Assembly: GCF_963378095.1 (NCBI RefSeq)
Contig: NZ_OY726397.1
Span: 4,030,001 to 4,094,000 of the forward strand
Direction of reading: 5' to 3'
DNA: 64,000 nt
From: Mycolicibacterium sp. MU0053
GTDB lineage: Bacteria > Actinomycetota > Actinomycetes > Mycobacteriales > Mycobacteriaceae
Shown piece after piece: positions 17,947 to 28,595 of the stretch. Every line of letters begins with the position of its first letter. Position 1 is the stretch's first letter. The position numbers and the translations under genes were made by a program. The notes under the pieces are model-generated. The model was not told where the DNA came from and searched no databases. It was given only the letters and a program-made list of their open reading frames with translations.

Positions 17947-19238
17947 GTTCTCTCAACAGCTCAGACCCGTTGGACGTACTCGGCGGCGACGACCTTCCGG
18001 TCCGTCCCGATCCCGAGTTCGCGGCGCGACTGCGGCGACGGCTGGAATCGGCGCTGGCACTACCCCCAGGAAGCGAAGGAGTTGAAATGAGTGGCACAGA
18101 TACCGTCCTTGCCGACCTCGGCACCCAAGAACCGGCCCCGCCACCGTTCGTGGTCCCACGTCCGGCAGCACTGCCGTATTTGAGCGTCCCCGATGCGCGG
18201 CGCGCGTTGCAGTGGTACGTCGACGCATTCGGCGCCGTGCGCATCGGCGAGCCGATTGTCATGGACGACAACAGGATCGGGCATGCGGAGCTGGGCATCG
18301 GCGGCGGCGTGCTCTACCTCGCCGACGATTTCCCCGAACTGGGCCTGCGCGCACCGGCCGCCGGCGCGACGTCGGTGAGCCTGATGTTGCCGGTCGCCGA
18401 TCCCGACGCGGTCCTCGACCGGGCCCGCGCCAACGGCGCCACCGTCGCCCGCGAGATCGAGGAAGCCCACGGCTCGCGCGGTGCGACCATCATCGACCCG
18501 TTCGGCCACCGCTGGATGATCACCGGTCCGATGCGCGGCGCGGCGATGCCGATCCGGCACGGCGACGTCGGCTACGTGTCGCTGTGGACCCCCGACGCCG
18601 CTCGTGCCGCCGCGTTTTACCAGCACGTGCTGGGCTGGGTCGTGGACCCCGCCTACCACCGGGTGACCAGCACCGCCGAACCCGTCGGCATCTTCGAGGC
18701 GGCAGGACCGCCGACGCTGTTCTGCAGCTACGCGGTCGCCGATCTGTCCGCCGCGCGCGCGGCCATCCTGGACGCCGGCGGGACCGTCGGTGAGACGCGG
18801 CAGTTCCCGTTCGGCCCGGTGCTCGATGCCACCGACCCGCAGGGAATGGCGTTCGCGGTGTTCGAACCCACCACCGAGATCGGCCGGCCCGCGCTGAACG
18901 GCGCTGGGCCCGGCGAGCTTTCGTACATCACGCACTCCGTGCCGGATGCCCGCGTCAGCCGCGACTTTTACGGCCGGGTCTTGCACTGGAGCTTCGAATC
19001 CGGTCGGGTCGACGACGGGTGGGCGGTGCTCGGCTGCCACCCGATGACCGGCATCGGCGGCGGCGCCGAGACGGCGACCATCGTGCCGATGTGGACCGTC
19101 GACGACATCGACGCCGCGGTGGTGCGGGTGCGCGAGGCCGGCGGCAGCGTGCTGCAGGAGCCGACGCGGCAGGACTACGGGATGATGGCCGAATGCGCCG
19201 ACGATCAGGGCGCGCGGTTCTACCTGGGGCAGTTCTAG
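17943..19238 (+). CDS. triple VOC (glyoxalase/bleomycin-resistance) domain protein
   Basis: 431-aa protein that starts at GTG 17943, overlapping the sigma-factor stop. Residues 1-50 are a charged leader (PLDVLGGDDLPVRPDPEFAARLRRRLESA) that looks like an adapter rather than an enzyme. Three VOC domains follow at about 75-200, 205-315 and 320-431; each shows the PYLSVPDARRALQWY-like or GYVSLWTPDAARAAAFY-like strand-helix start and a closing DPFGHRW / DPQGMAF / DDQGARF motif. VOC domains bind metals and small electrophiles or dioxygen. An unusual feature is three domains fused behind a sigma-linked leader. Substrate unknown. Confidence 0.85.
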   Translation: MSSLNSSDPLDVLGGDDLPVRPDPEFAARLRRRLESALALPPGSEGVEMSGTDTVLADLGTQEPAPPPFVVPRPAALPYLSVPDARRALQWYVDAFGAVRIGEPIVMDDNRIGHAELGIGGGVLYLADDFPELGLRAPAAGATSVSLMLPVADPDAVLDRARANGATVAREIEEAHGSRGATIIDPFGHRWMITGPMRGAAMPIRHGDVGYVSLWTPDAARAAAFYQHVLGWVVDPAYHRVTSTAEPVGIFEAAGPPTLFCSYAVADLSAARAAILDAGGTVGETRQFPFGPVLDATDPQGMAFAVFEPTTEIGRPALNGAGPGELSYITHSVPDARVSRDFYGRVLHWSFESGRVDDGWAVLGCHPMTGIGGGAETATIVPMWTVDDIDAAVVRVREAGGSVLQEPTRQDYGMMAECADDQGARFYLGQF

Positions 19239-19259
19239 CGGCACCTGGGCGGCGCGAGC

Positions 19260-19321
19260 GTGCGCAGACCCGCGATTTTCCACGGCGTGTCGGCCGGGAA
19301 CACGCCCGCTCGCGGCAAAGG
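19260..19321 (+). repeat. dispersed nested-hairpin repeat, copy C
   Basis: Plus-strand copy starting GTGCGCAGAC, preceded by GGCGCGAGC. The outer arms GCGAGCG (19254-19260) and CGCTCGC near the end pair over the inner hairpin. It lies between the convergent 3' ends of the VOC protein and the reductase, where a hairpin could serve as a transcription terminator. Confidence 0.85.
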
Positions 19322-19338
19322 GGGGTGGCGGGTCGGCG

Positions 19339-20529
19339 TCAGCCCAGGACGTCCGAGATCGGCGCGCCCGCGGCGATCTTGGACCTGGCCTTCATCACCT
19401 TGCCCGGCATGCCGCCGCCGACCACACCGGCCACGACACCGTCGCGCTCGTAATAGGCCAGAAACTTGCGGCCGTCGTCCTCGACGATGTGGACGGTGTC
19501 GTCGGCCTCCGGCTCGCCGAGGCACTGGATCTTGACGTCGTACTGATCGCTCCAGAAGTACGGCACCACCACGGCGTTGGGCGGCTCCTGGCCCAGCAGC
19601 ACCGGCACCAGCACCCGGGCCTGCTCGGCCACATTGCTCCAATGCTCAACGCGGGATTGGTGTCCCGTGGCGTCCCGCCACGACGCGACGTCACCGAGCG
19701 CCCAGACGTGCGGCGCGCTGGTGGCCCCGACGTTGTCGCAGACCACGCCGTTGTCCACGGCGATTCCGCTGCCCTCGAGCCAATCGGTGTTCGGCCGCGA
19801 ACCGATTCCGACCACCACCAGGTCGGCGTCGAACTCGGTGCCGTCGGACAGCACGACCTTGCGCACCTTGGTGTCGCCGGAGACCTCGGTCACCCCGACA
19901 CCGGTGCGGACGTCGACCCCTTCCGCGCGATGCAACCGGGTGACCAGGGCGCCGATCTGGGTGCCGAGCACCGAGGCCAATGGCTCGGGCTGCGGCTCGA
20001 CCAGCACCACCTCGACGTTGAGCGTGCGTAGGCTGGCGGCCACCTCACAGCCGATGAAACCCGCGCCGACGATGACCGCGCGCTGCGCCGAACCGGCCTG
20101 CCGGCGCAGCGCCTGACTCTCGTCGTAGTTGCGCAGCACGTGGATGCCGTCCAGCTCGGGGAACGACGGGATGCGCCGCGGCACCAGGCCGGTGGCGATG
20201 ATCAACTCGTCGTAGCCGATTTCGGTGCCGTCGGCCAGGGTCAGCGTCGAGGCGTCGGTGTCGACCCCGGTCGCGGCCGAACCCAGCAGCAGCGTGATGT
20301 TGTGCTCGTCGTAGTACTCACGGGGCCTCAGCGTCACGTCCGCGAAGTCGTGGCTGTCCTTGTGCAGGACGTCCTTGGACAGCGGGGGCCGGTCATACGG
20401 CAGGTGCGTCTCGTCGCTGACGATGACGATCTCACCGGTGTGCTCGGCTCGGCGCAGCTGTTCAGCCACCCGTGTGGCGGCCAACCCGCCGCCGACGACC
20501 ACTACTTTTGCTTGCGTCTTATCCTGCAT
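19339..20529 (-). CDS. NAD(P)H-dependent ferredoxin/rubredoxin-type reductase
   Basis: 396-aa FAD- and NAD-binding oxidoreductase of the class that reduces ferredoxin or rubredoxin. The FAD motif VVVVGGGLAATRVAE is at about 9-23; the central NAD motif VIVGAGFIGCEVAA is at about 150; the third FAD motif VWALGDVASW is near 280. It starts at ATG 20529; a longer frame upstream is spurious. M. tuberculosis has a similar gene (Rv0688) next to the mycofactocin-coupled SDR, so it could serve the P450 or SDR systems, but the partner is not shown here. Convergent with the VOC gene. Confidence 0.9.
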   Translation of the reverse strand: MQDKTQAKVVVVGGGLAATRVAEQLRRAEHTGEIVIVSDETHLPYDRPPLSKDVLHKDSHDFADVTLRPREYYDEHNITLLLGSAATGVDTDASTLTLADGTEIGYDELIIATGLVPRRIPSFPELDGIHVLRNYDESQALRRQAGSAQRAVIVGAGFIGCEVAASLRTLNVEVVLVEPQPEPLASVLGTQIGALVTRLHRAEGVDVRTGVGVTEVSGDTKVRKVVLSDGTEFDADLVVVGIGSRPNTDWLEGSGIAVDNGVVCDNVGATSAPHVWALGDVASWRDATGHQSRVEHWSNVAEQARVLVPVLLGQEPPNAVVVPYFWSDQYDVKIQCLGEPEADDTVHIVEDDGRKFLAYYERDGVVAGVVGGGMPGKVMKARSKIAAGAPISDVLG

Positions 20530-20612
20530 TGCTTCCTGCGCCACGAGCACTGTTCTTACACGATGACCCGGGCGCATGGCCCGCCACCCTGCCCTACGCG
20601 GGCCGGGCGACA

Positions 20613-21071
20613 TCAGCGGTCGGGGCGGCCCCGGTCGATGATGTTGGACAACACCACAATGCTCTCGCTGCGCTCGATGTCGGCGCTGGAACGGATCCGC
20701 TCCAGCGCGGCCTCCAGATGACGCATGTCGCGGGCCAACACGTGCAAGATCGCGTCCGCGGTTCCGGTGACGGTGGCGGCGCTGATCACCTCCGGAATGT
20801 CCAGCCACGCCTGACGGAGCCGGTCCGGGGCGATGGTGCCGTGACAGTAGACCTGTACATAGGCCTCGGTGCCCCACCCCAGCGCATTGCGGTCGACGAC
20901 CGTGGTGAACCCGCGGATGACCCCGCTGTCGAGCATGCGGTCCACGCGCCGCTTCACCGCTGACGCCGAGAGGTTCACCCGCAGTCCGATCTCGGCGAAC
21001 GTCGCCCGGGCATGGTCGGCGAGTTCGAGCAGGATCCGCTCATCCGCCTCGTCGAGCCGGTCCACGGCCAT
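20613..21071 (-). CDS. Lrp/AsnC family regulator
   Basis: 152-aa feast/famine regulator. N-terminal HTH (DERILLELADHARATFAEIGLRVNLSASAVKRRVDRM, about residues 6-40) and a C-terminal RAM domain with the family features VIRGFTTVVDRNALG and AATVTGTADAILHVL. The start is ATG 21071; upstream codons are less plausible. It is divergent from the amidinotransferase-family gene and resembles the Rv2324/Rv2323c pair of M. tuberculosis, where an Lrp protein sits by an arginine-metabolism gene. It probably controls its neighbour through the operators in the shared gap. Confidence 0.9.
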   Translation of the reverse strand: MAVDRLDEADERILLELADHARATFAEIGLRVNLSASAVKRRVDRMLDSGVIRGFTTVVDRNALGWGTEAYVQVYCHGTIAPDRLRQAWLDIPEVISAATVTGTADAILHVLARDMRHLEAALERIRSSADIERSESIVVLSNIIDRGRPDR

Positions 21072-21080
21072 CCTCCGCAA

Positions 21081-21177
21081 TAGATCTACGCAATTCTCAC
21101 TTATGCGCAACGGATCGTACCCCGAAACGCATGACAGATCGATTGTTTGCGTGTGTAGACCGCAATACCATCGATCT
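21081..21177. promoter_or_regulatory. divergent regulatory region with inverted repeats
   Basis: The gap between the Lrp gene and the hydrolase gene holds a palindrome TAGATCTA (21081-21088) and an 8-base inverted repeat, AGATCGAT (21136-21143) and ATCGATCT (21170-21177), spaced by 26 bases and ending right at the hydrolase ATG. Such spaced half sites suit an Lrp-type oligomer. Assignment is by context. Confidence 0.45.
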
Positions 21178-22047
21178 ATGTCGCTTTCGGAGGTCTCGGC
21201 GCCCGGCTACCCGCCCGAACCCGACGTCGCTGCGCCGCCGTGGCGCCGCCGGGCCCGCACCCGCCACTACGCGATGACCCCACCCACCTACTTCGCAGTG
21301 CACTACGCCATCAACCCGTGGATGGACACCGGCACCCCGGTGAACACCGAACTGGCGCTGGCCCAATGGGATCGGCTGCGGCAGACGTATGTCGATCTCG
21401 GCCACACGGTGGATCTGATCGAACCGCGACCAGGACTGCCCGACATGGTTTACGCCGCCAACGGCGGGCTCATCATCGGGGACCGCGCGGTGGTCGCGCG
21501 GTTCAAGTATCCGCAGCGCACCGGCGAGGCGCGCGCCCACGCGCGGTGGATGAGCGCGCGCGGCCATCCCCCGACGCGGACTCGACATCGCAACGAGGGC
21601 CAGGGCGACCTGCTGGTCGTCGGGTCGATGATCCTGGCGGGTACGGGCTTTCGCACCGACGTCGAGGCGCACGACGAAATCGCCGCGGCCTTCGGGCTTC
21701 CCGTGCACACCCTGACGTTGGTCGATCCGCGCTTCTACCACCTCGACACCGCGCTGACCGTGCTCGACGACACCACCGTCGCCTATTACCCGCCGGCGTT
21801 CACCGCTGCCTCGCGGGACCGGCTGTGCGCCCTCTTCCCGGACGCCATCGAGGTCGGCAGCGCCGACGCCTACGCGCTGGGTCTCAACGCGGTCTCCGAC
21901 GGCAGGCACGTCGTCCATCCCGTCGCGGCAACCGGTTTCGCCGACCAGTTGCGGGCGGCTGGATTCGTGCCGATCGGCGTCGACCTGTCGGAGTTGCTCA
22001 AGGGCGGCGGCTCGGTGAAATGCTGCACGCTGGAGCTGTTTTCGTAG
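21178..22047 (+). CDS. amidinotransferase/dimethylargininase-family hydrolase
   Basis: 289-aa protein of the guanidino-group modifying superfamily, related to dimethylarginine dimethylaminohydrolase and arginine deiminase. Family motifs: PDMVYAANGGLIIGDRAVVARFKYPQR with the Asp-Asn contact, EGQGDLL, FYHLDTAL with the catalytic His, and the C-terminal GGGSVKCCTLEL with the nucleophilic Cys. It starts with ATG 21178. The closest tuberculosis relative is Rv2323c, next to rocD (ornithine aminotransferase), but no rocD follows here. A role in arginine or methylarginine breakdown is likely, exact substrate uncertain. Confidence 0.88.
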   Translation: MSLSEVSAPGYPPEPDVAAPPWRRRARTRHYAMTPPTYFAVHYAINPWMDTGTPVNTELALAQWDRLRQTYVDLGHTVDLIEPRPGLPDMVYAANGGLIIGDRAVVARFKYPQRTGEARAHARWMSARGHPPTRTRHRNEGQGDLLVVGSMILAGTGFRTDVEAHDEIAAAFGLPVHTLTLVDPRFYHLDTALTVLDDTTVAYYPPAFTAASRDRLCALFPDAIEVGSADAYALGLNAVSDGRHVVHPVAATGFADQLRAAGFVPIGVDLSELLKGGGSVKCCTLELFS

Positions 22048-22059
22048 CCGCCGCGCTGC

Positions 22060-23016
<957 letters not shown>

Positions 23017-23067
23017 CTAACAGCAGAACTAGAACGCGTTCTAGCCGCTCGGCCATTCAGTGAAAAG

Positions 23068-23105
23068 CGAAATGGCGCCCACCCTTGCGGGTGAGCGCCA
23101 TTTCG
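23068..23105 (-). terminator. Rho-independent terminator of tuf
   Basis: Inverted repeat CGAAATGGCGC / GCGCCATTTCG, extended inward past one mismatch by CACCC / GGGTG with a TTGC loop, and followed on the minus strand by CTTTT. It begins 21 bases after the tuf stop codon. Confidence 0.85.
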
Positions 23106-23125
23106 TGTGCGGTACGGGAACTAGA

Positions 23126-24316
23126 TCACTTGACGATCTTGGTAACCCGGCCGGCGCCGACGGTACGGCCGCCCTCGCGGATCGCGAAGCGCAGGCCCTC
23201 GTCCATGGCGACGGGCTGGATCAGCTTGACCGTGATGTCGGTGTTGTCACCGGGCATCACCATCTCGGTGCCCTCCGGCAGCGTCACCACACCGGTCACG
23301 TCCGTGGTGCGGAAGTAGAACTGCGGCCGGTAGTTGTTGAAGAACGGCGTGTGACGGCCGCCCTCATCCTTGGCGAGGATGTAGACGCTGCCCTCGAAAT
23401 CGGTGTGCGGCGTGGTGGTGCCGGGCTTGACCACAACCTGGCCACGCTCGACGTCCTCACGCTTGATGCCGCGCAGCAGCAGACCGACGTTGTCGCCGGC
23501 CTGACCCTGATCGAGCAGCTTGCGGAACATCTCGACACCGGTCACCGTCGACTTGATGGTGTCCGGGCGGATGCCGACGATCTCGACTTCCTCGTTCACG
23601 TTGACAATGCCGCGCTCCACCCGACCGGTCACCACGGTGCCGCGGCCGGTGATCGTGAAGACGTCCTCAACGGGCATCAGGAACGGCTTCTCGGTTTCGC
23701 GGACCGGGTCCGGAATCGAGTCGTCGACGGCCTGCATCAGGTCCTCGATGGACTTGACCCACTTCGGGTCGCCCTCGAGGGCCTTCAGCGCCGAAATCGG
23801 GATGACCGGGGCTTCTTCGTCGAAGTCCTGGGCGGCCAGCAGTTCGCGGACCTCCATCTCGACCAGTTCCATGATCTCTTCATCGTCAACCATGTCGGCC
23901 TTGTTCAGCGCGACGAGGATGTACGGCACACCAACCTGACGGGCGAGCAGAACGTGCTCGCGAGTCTGCGGCATGGGGCCGTCGGTGGCCGCCACGACCA
24001 GGATCGCACCGTCCATCTGCGCCGCGCCGGTGATCATGTTCTTGATGTAGTCGGCGTGACCGGGTGCGTCGACGTGCGCGTAGTGGCGCTTGTCGGTCTG
24101 GTACTCCACGTGGGAGATGTTGATCGTGATACCACGAGCCTTCTCCTCGGGAGCCTTGTCGATCTGATCGAAGGCAAAACTCTCGTTGAGATCCGGGAAC
24201 TTGTCGTGCAGGACCTTGGTGATCGCTGCAGTCGTGGTGGTCTTGCCGTGGTCGACGTGACCGATGGTGCCGATGTTCACGTGCGGCTTGGTCCGCTCGA
24301 ACTTCGCCTTCGCCAC
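23126..24316 (-). CDS. tuf: elongation factor Tu
   Basis: 396-aa EF-Tu, the GTPase that delivers aminoacyl-tRNA. G1 GHVDHGKT (about 19-26), G3 [12 protein letters not shown]4 NKADMVDD and the domain 2/3 core ([17 protein letters not shown]) are present, ending [13 protein letters not shown] good AGGAGGA ribosome site precedes the ATG at 24316. It is the last gene of the str operon, 160 bases after fusA, and followed by a strong terminator. Confidence 0.98.
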   Translation of the reverse strand: MAKAKFERTKPHVNIGTIGHVDHGKTTTTAAITKVLHDKFPDLNESFAFDQIDKAPEEKARGITINISHVEYQTDKRHYAHVDAPGHADYIKNMITGAAQMDGAILVVAATDGPMPQTREHVLLARQVGVPYILVALNKADMVDDEEIMELVEMEVRELLAAQDFDEEAPVIPISALKALEGDPKWVKSIEDLMQAVDDSIPDPVRETEKPFLMPVEDVFTITGRGTVVTGRVERGIVNVNEEVEIVGIRPDTIKSTVTGVEMFRKLLDQGQAGDNVGLLLRGIKREDVERGQVVVKPGTTTPHTDFEGSVYILAKDEGGRHTPFFNNYRPQFYFRTTDVTGVVTLPEGTEMVMPGDNTDITVKLIQPVAMDEGLRFAIREGGRTVGAGRVTKIVK

Positions 24317-24381
24317 TTCTGTGTCCTCCTGGACTTGTTGGTGCTTTTACATAAGCATTTGTTGATGATTTTCAGTTGTGT

Positions 24382-24396
24382 GGTCCGCGACCACGG
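24382..24396. other. small inverted repeat before tuf
   Basis: GTGGTC-CGC-GACCAC, a perfect 6-3-6 inverted repeat in the fusA-tuf gap. No T-run follows it, so it is not a simple terminator; it may affect the tuf leader or be chance. Confidence 0.3.
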
Positions 24397-24419
24397 GATA
24401 GTACTCGCCGGAGGCGTTT

Positions 24420-24498
24420 ACTCGCCCGTCGCCTTCGCGCTGCTTAACGCTCGGCTCCGTGCTCCGCTCGCTGCGCTCACTCGCCCGTCGCCTTCGCG
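24420..24498 (-). repeat. 20-base direct repeat at the fusA 3' end
   Basis: The 20 bases at 24479-24498 cover the last codons of fusA (AKATGE) and the first base of its stop; an identical 20-base copy is at 24420-24439 in the gap to tuf. Between them are 39 bases, rich in CGCTC. It looks like a partial duplication of the fusA end. Confidence 0.75.
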
Positions 24499-26579
24499 AT
24501 GATCTCCTTCGAAACCTGTGCCGGTACTTCGGCATAGGAGTCGAACACCATGGAGTAGTTTGCCCGGCCCTGGGTCTTCGACCGAAGGTCGCCGACATAG
24601 CCGAACATCTCCGACAACGGCACCAGCGCCTTGACGACGCGCGCACCGCTGCGCTCCTCCATGGCCTGGATCTGACCACGGCGGGAGTTCAGGTCGCCGA
24701 TCACGTCACCCATGTAGTCCTCCGGGGTGATGACCTCGACGGCCATGATCGGTTCCAGGATGACCGGCTGAGCTTGTGCCGCAGCTTTTTTCATGACCTG
24801 GGAACCAGCGATCTTGAAGGCCATCTCCGACGAGTCGACGTCGTGGTAGGCGCCGTCGAGCAGGGTGAGCTTGAGGTTCACCAGCGGGTAGCCGGCCAAC
24901 ACGCCGTACTGCATGGCGTCCTGCGCACCGGCGTCCACCGACGGGATGTACTCGCGCGGGATGCGGCCACCGGTGACCTTGTTGTCGAACTCGTAAGTCG
25001 CGCCGTCCTCGCCGACGAAGGGTTCGATGCTGACGAGCACCTTCGCGAACTGGCCCGAGCCACCCGTCTGCTTCTTGTGGGTGAACTCGACCTTCTCGAC
25101 CTTGCGCTTGATCGTCTCGCGGTAGGCCACCTGCGGCTTGCCGACGTTGGCCTCGACCTTGAACTCGCGGCGCATGCGGTCCACCAGGATGTCCAGGTGC
25201 AACTCGCCCATGCCGCCGATGATGGTCTGGCCGGTCTCGTGGTCTTGGTTGACCTTGAAGGTCGGGTCTTCCTCGGCGAGCTTCTGGATCGCCAGGCTCA
25301 GCTTCTCCTGGTCGCTCTTGGTCTTGGGCTCGATGGCGACCTGGATCACCGGATCCGGGAAGGTCATCGACTCCAGCACGACCTGCTGCGCGGCGTCGCT
25401 GAGGGTGTCACCCGTGGTGGTGTCCTTGAGCCCGATCACCGCGTAGATGTGACCGGTGGACGCCGACTCGACCGGGTTCTCCTTGTTGGCGTGCATCTGG
25501 AACAGCTTGCCGAAGCGCTCCTTCTTGCCCTTGGTCGCGTTGACGACCTGGGCGCCGGAGTCGACCTTGCCGGAGTACACCCGGATGTAGGTCAGCTTGC
25601 CGAAGAACGGGTGCGTGGCGACCTTGAAGGCCAGCGCCGAGAAGGGCTCGTCGATGGACGGCTTGCGGAGGATGATTTCCTCCTCCTTGCCGGGCGCGTG
25701 GCCTTCGGCAGCGGCAACATCGAGCGGGGTGGGCAGATAGTCGACGACCGCGTCGAGCATCGTCTGCACACCCTTGTTCTTGAACGCGCTGCCGCACAGC
25801 ACCGGGTAGATCTCGGAGTTGACGGTCAACTTGCGGATGCCGCCCTTGATCTCCTCGACCGTGAGCTCCTCGCCACCGAAATACTTCTCCAGCAGCGCCT
25901 CATCGGTCTCGGCGACGGTCTCGAGCAGCTTGGTGCGGTACTCCTCGGCCTTCTCCACCAACTCGGCGGGAATGTCGACCACGTCGTACTTCTCGCCCAT
26001 CTTGGCGTCGGCGCTCCACACCTTGGCCTTCATCTCGACGAGGTCGACCACGCCCTGGAAGTCGTTCTCGGCGCCGATCGGCAACTGGATCGGAATCGCA
26101 CGGGCGCCGAGGCGCTCCTCCATGGTGCGCACCGAGAAGTAGAAGTCCGCGCCCAGTTTGTCCATCTTGTTGACGAAGCAGATGCGCGGTACGTCGTACT
26201 TGTCGGCCTGGCGCCACACCTGCTCGGACTGCGGCTCCACACCTTCCTTGCCGTCGAAGACGGCGACGGCACCGTCGAGCACCCGCAGCGATCGCTCCAC
26301 CTCGACGGTGAAGTCGACGTGCCCGGGGGTGTCGATGATGTTGATCTGGGTGCCATTCCAGAAACACGTCACCGCTGCGGAGGTGATGGTGATCCCACGC
26401 TCCTGCTCCTGCTCCATCCAGTCGGTGGTGGAGGCGCCGTCGTGAGTCTCACCGATCTTGTAGTTGACTCCGGTGTAGAACAGGATCCGCTCGGTGGTCG
26501 TGGTCTTACCGGCATCGATGTGCGCCATGATGCCGATGTTGCGGACCTTGTTCAGGTCGGTCAGCACGTCTTGTGCCAC
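24477..26579 (-). CDS. fusA: elongation factor G
   Basis: 700-aa EF-G, the translocase of the ribosome. The GTP-binding domain starts with [17 protein letters not shown] (about 13-30) and continues with DTPGHVDFT and NKMDK; domains II-V follow to ATGE. Length and motifs are normal for the ribosomal EF-G. It follows rpsG by 81 bases with only a small gap and no terminator, and precedes tuf. Its 3' end carries the duplicated 20-base segment described separately. Confidence 0.98.
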   Translation of the reverse strand: MAQDVLTDLNKVRNIGIMAHIDAGKTTTTERILFYTGVNYKIGETHDGASTTDWMEQEQERGITITSAAVTCFWNGTQINIIDTPGHVDFTVEVERSLRVLDGAVAVFDGKEGVEPQSEQVWRQADKYDVPRICFVNKMDKLGADFYFSVRTMEERLGARAIPIQLPIGAENDFQGVVDLVEMKAKVWSADAKMGEKYDVVDIPAELVEKAEEYRTKLLETVAETDEALLEKYFGGEELTVEEIKGGIRKLTVNSEIYPVLCGSAFKNKGVQTMLDAVVDYLPTPLDVAAAEGHAPGKEEEIILRKPSIDEPFSALAFKVATHPFFGKLTYIRVYSGKVDSGAQVVNATKGKKERFGKLFQMHANKENPVESASTGHIYAVIGLKDTTTGDTLSDAAQQVVLESMTFPDPVIQVAIEPKTKSDQEKLSLAIQKLAEEDPTFKVNQDHETGQTIIGGMGELHLDILVDRMRREFKVEANVGKPQVAYRETIKRKVEKVEFTHKKQTGGSGQFAKVLVSIEPFVGEDGATYEFDNKVTGGRIPREYIPSVDAGAQDAMQYGVLAGYPLVNLKLTLLDGAYHDVDSSEMAFKIAGSQVMKKAAAQAQPVILEPIMAVEVITPEDYMGDVIGDLNSRRGQIQAMEERSGARVVKALVPLSEMFGYVGDLRSKTQGRANYSMVFDSYAEVPAQVSKEIIAKATGE

Positions 26580-26660
26580 GCTAAATTCCCACTCTTTCGC
26601 TTGCGTAGTTAGGTGCGGTGATGGCGGCCGACGGGTCCGTGAAGCCCCTCCGACACCACA

Positions 26661-27131
26661 TCACCAGCGGTAGTGCGCGAAGGCCCGGTTCGCCTCAGCC
26701 ATCTTGTGGACATCCTCGCGACGCTTGACAGCGGCGCCCAGTCCGTTGCTGGCGTCGAGAAGCTCGTTCGCCAACCGTTCGACCATCGTCTTCTCGCGGC
26801 GAGCCTTCGAGAAAGTGACCAACCAACGCAGCGCGAGGGTCGTCGAGCGCTCCGGACGAACCTCGACCGGCACCTGGTAGGTGGCGCCACCGACGCGGCG
26901 GCTGCGCACCTCGAGGGCCGGCTTGACGTTGTCCATCGCGCGCTTGAGCGTGATCACCGGATCGGTGCCCGTCTTGTCGCGAGCCTGCTCGAGCGCACCG
27001 TAAACAATGCGTTCGGCCAGCGATTTCTTCCCGTCCACGAGAACCTTGTTCACCAGCTGGGTGACCAGCTGGGAACCGTAGACCGGATCATTGACCAGCG
27101 GCCGCTTCGGCGCGGGGCCTTTGCGTGGCAT
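26661..27131 (-). CDS. rpsG: 30S ribosomal protein S7
   Basis: S7 (156 aa), which nucleates the head of the small subunit. Begins [20 protein letters not shown] and contains the conserved [20 protein letters not shown] region. The ATG at 27131 shares one base with the rpsL stop (TAATG). Part of the str operon. Confidence 0.98.
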   Translation of the reverse strand: MPRKGPAPKRPLVNDPVYGSQLVTQLVNKVLVDGKKSLAERIVYGALEQARDKTGTDPVITLKRAMDNVKPALEVRSRRVGGATYQVPVEVRPERSTTLALRWLVTFSKARREKTMVERLANELLDASNGLGAAVKRREDVHKMAEANRAFAHYRW

Positions 27132-27505
27132 TAGCTCTTCTCCTTCTTGGCGCCGTAACGGCTGCGGGCCTGCTTGCGGTTCTTGACACCCTGGGTATCC
27201 AGCGAGCCGCGAATGATCTTGTAGCGCACGCCGGGCAGGTCCTTCACACGACCGCCACGCACCAGCACCATGGAGTGCTCCTGCAAGTTGTGGCCCTCGC
27301 CCGGGATGTAGGCGGTGACCTCGACGCCGGTCGTCAACTTGACGCGCGCCACCTTACGAAGCGCCGAGTTCGGCTTCTTCGGGGTCGTCGTATACACGCG
27401 AGTGCACACGCCGCGACGCTGCGGGCTGCCCTTGAGGGCCGCGGTCTTCACCTTGGCCGCCTTGTCGTGGCGCCCTTTGCGGACCAGCTGGTTGATGGTT
27501 GGCAT
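27131..27505 (-). CDS. rpsL: 30S ribosomal protein S12
   Basis: S12 (124 aa), part of the decoding centre. Motifs [10 protein letters not shown] and [12 protein letters not shown] place Lys 43 and Lys 88, the two positions where streptomycin resistance arises; both are wild type here. First gene of the str operon, overlapping rpsG by one base. A good promoter match lies about 210-240 bases upstream. Confidence 0.98.
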   Translation of the reverse strand: MPTINQLVRKGRHDKAAKVKTAALKGSPQRRGVCTRVYTTTPKKPNSALRKVARVKLTTGVEVTAYIPGEGHNLQEHSMVLVRGGRVKDLPGVRYKIIRGSLDTQGVKNRKQARSRYGAKKEKS

Positions 27506-27715
27506 GTACCGGCTTTCTCTGCTTCTACTTCTGTGCTGTCACTTCTAGGTCTGTGTACTGCGGTTATGCCCCGGTCGCTTACCCCGCTACCGGGCGTGTC
27601 GCACGCGCCTAATGCAGAAAAATGCATTTCTTGCACTGCGAATCGGCCGGCGTGCGCCGCGCGCACCTGCTTTTTTACAGCCGCGTACGCCCCTGTCGAC
27701 CAGGCACGAGCTACC

Positions 27716-27743
27716 ACAATACCAGTCCGGCGCACCCCGACAA
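27716..27743 (-). promoter_or_regulatory. candidate promoter of the rpsL-rpsG-fusA-tuf operon
   Basis: Minus strand: TTGTCG (27738-27743), 16 bases, TATTGT (27716-27721), a mycobacterial sigma-A-like pair, just after the end of the upstream TetR gene. It would give a leader of about 200 bases. The rest of the 279-base gap holds no open frame that I support. Confidence 0.55.
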
Positions 27744-27784
27744 AACTTGCTCGACAGCAACCTTATTGCAGGTCAGCACGCGGG

Positions 27785-28411
27785 CTAACGGCGGTGCTCC
27801 AGCCCGGTCGTCAACCGGAGCACCATGTCGGAGAACACGGCGTCGGTGTCCACGTCATCCATGACGCCGGTCATTTCCAACAGTACGAAGCCATGCATCG
27901 CCGACCAGAACTCGAGGGCCGCATAGAACGCTTCCTCCCCCTCGAGTCCATAGGAGCCCAGCACGGCGATCACCGGACCGGCCGCGTCCTTGGTGGCCGC
28001 GGTGTATTCGGGGTCGTCATCCCCGAACGGCATCCGGGTGAAAGCCGAGTATCGCCCCGGGTGGTGATGCGCATAGCTGCGGTAGGCACCCGCCATCACC
28101 AGGACCGCGTCGTCGCGGGTACGGCCCTCCCCCACGGTGTTGAGCATTTCGATGATGTCGCCGATGACCCGCATCCGCACGGTACGGCGCAGATCGTCGA
28201 GGCTGTGCACATGGTTGTAGAGCGACGGGCCCTTGGTGCCGAGGTGATTCGCCAGCGCGTTGATGGTCAACGCATCCCAGCCCTCCCGGTCGAGGAAGTT
28301 CAGCGCCGCGTTGACGATGACGTCCCGGCTGAGCTTGGTGGACCGCGTCGGTGAGCGTCCGGCGGTACGCGACCGCCCACCCGCCTCGGACGTGTCAGGT
28401 CCTGCGGCCAT
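27785..28411 (-). CDS. TetR family regulator
   Basis: 208-aa TetR-type protein, comparable by position with M. tuberculosis Rv0681 beside rpsL. N-terminal HTH at about 28-72 (RDVIVNAALNFLDREGWDALTINALANHLGTKGPSLYNHV), then a C-terminal helix bundle with the WHG-type motif region FWSAMHGFVLLEMTG. The start is ATG 28411 behind an AGGTGAGGATC ribosome site. Ligand unknown. It is transcribed in the same direction as the str operon but separated from it by the promoter described. Confidence 0.9.
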   Translation of the reverse strand: MAAGPDTSEAGGRSRTAGRSPTRSTKLSRDVIVNAALNFLDREGWDALTINALANHLGTKGPSLYNHVHSLDDLRRTVRMRVIGDIIEMLNTVGEGRTRDDAVLVMAGAYRSYAHHHPGRYSAFTRMPFGDDDPEYTAATKDAAGPVIAVLGSYGLEGEEAFYAALEFWSAMHGFVLLEMTGVMDDVDTDAVFSDMVLRLTTGLEHRR

Positions 28412-28595
28412 GATCGGATCCTCACCTTGATTTGTGGTCCACGGGCGCCGGTCTGCACGCGCCTGGGTCAGCGATGAACTCTAATGGACCCGACCGGAAC
28501 TCTGTCGGGACCGTCACCGCTCAACGTAGGCTCCCCCTACACGCGGCGACAGCGAGGCCGGCAACGCGCGGCTACCGCAGATCTGGAGGCAACAC

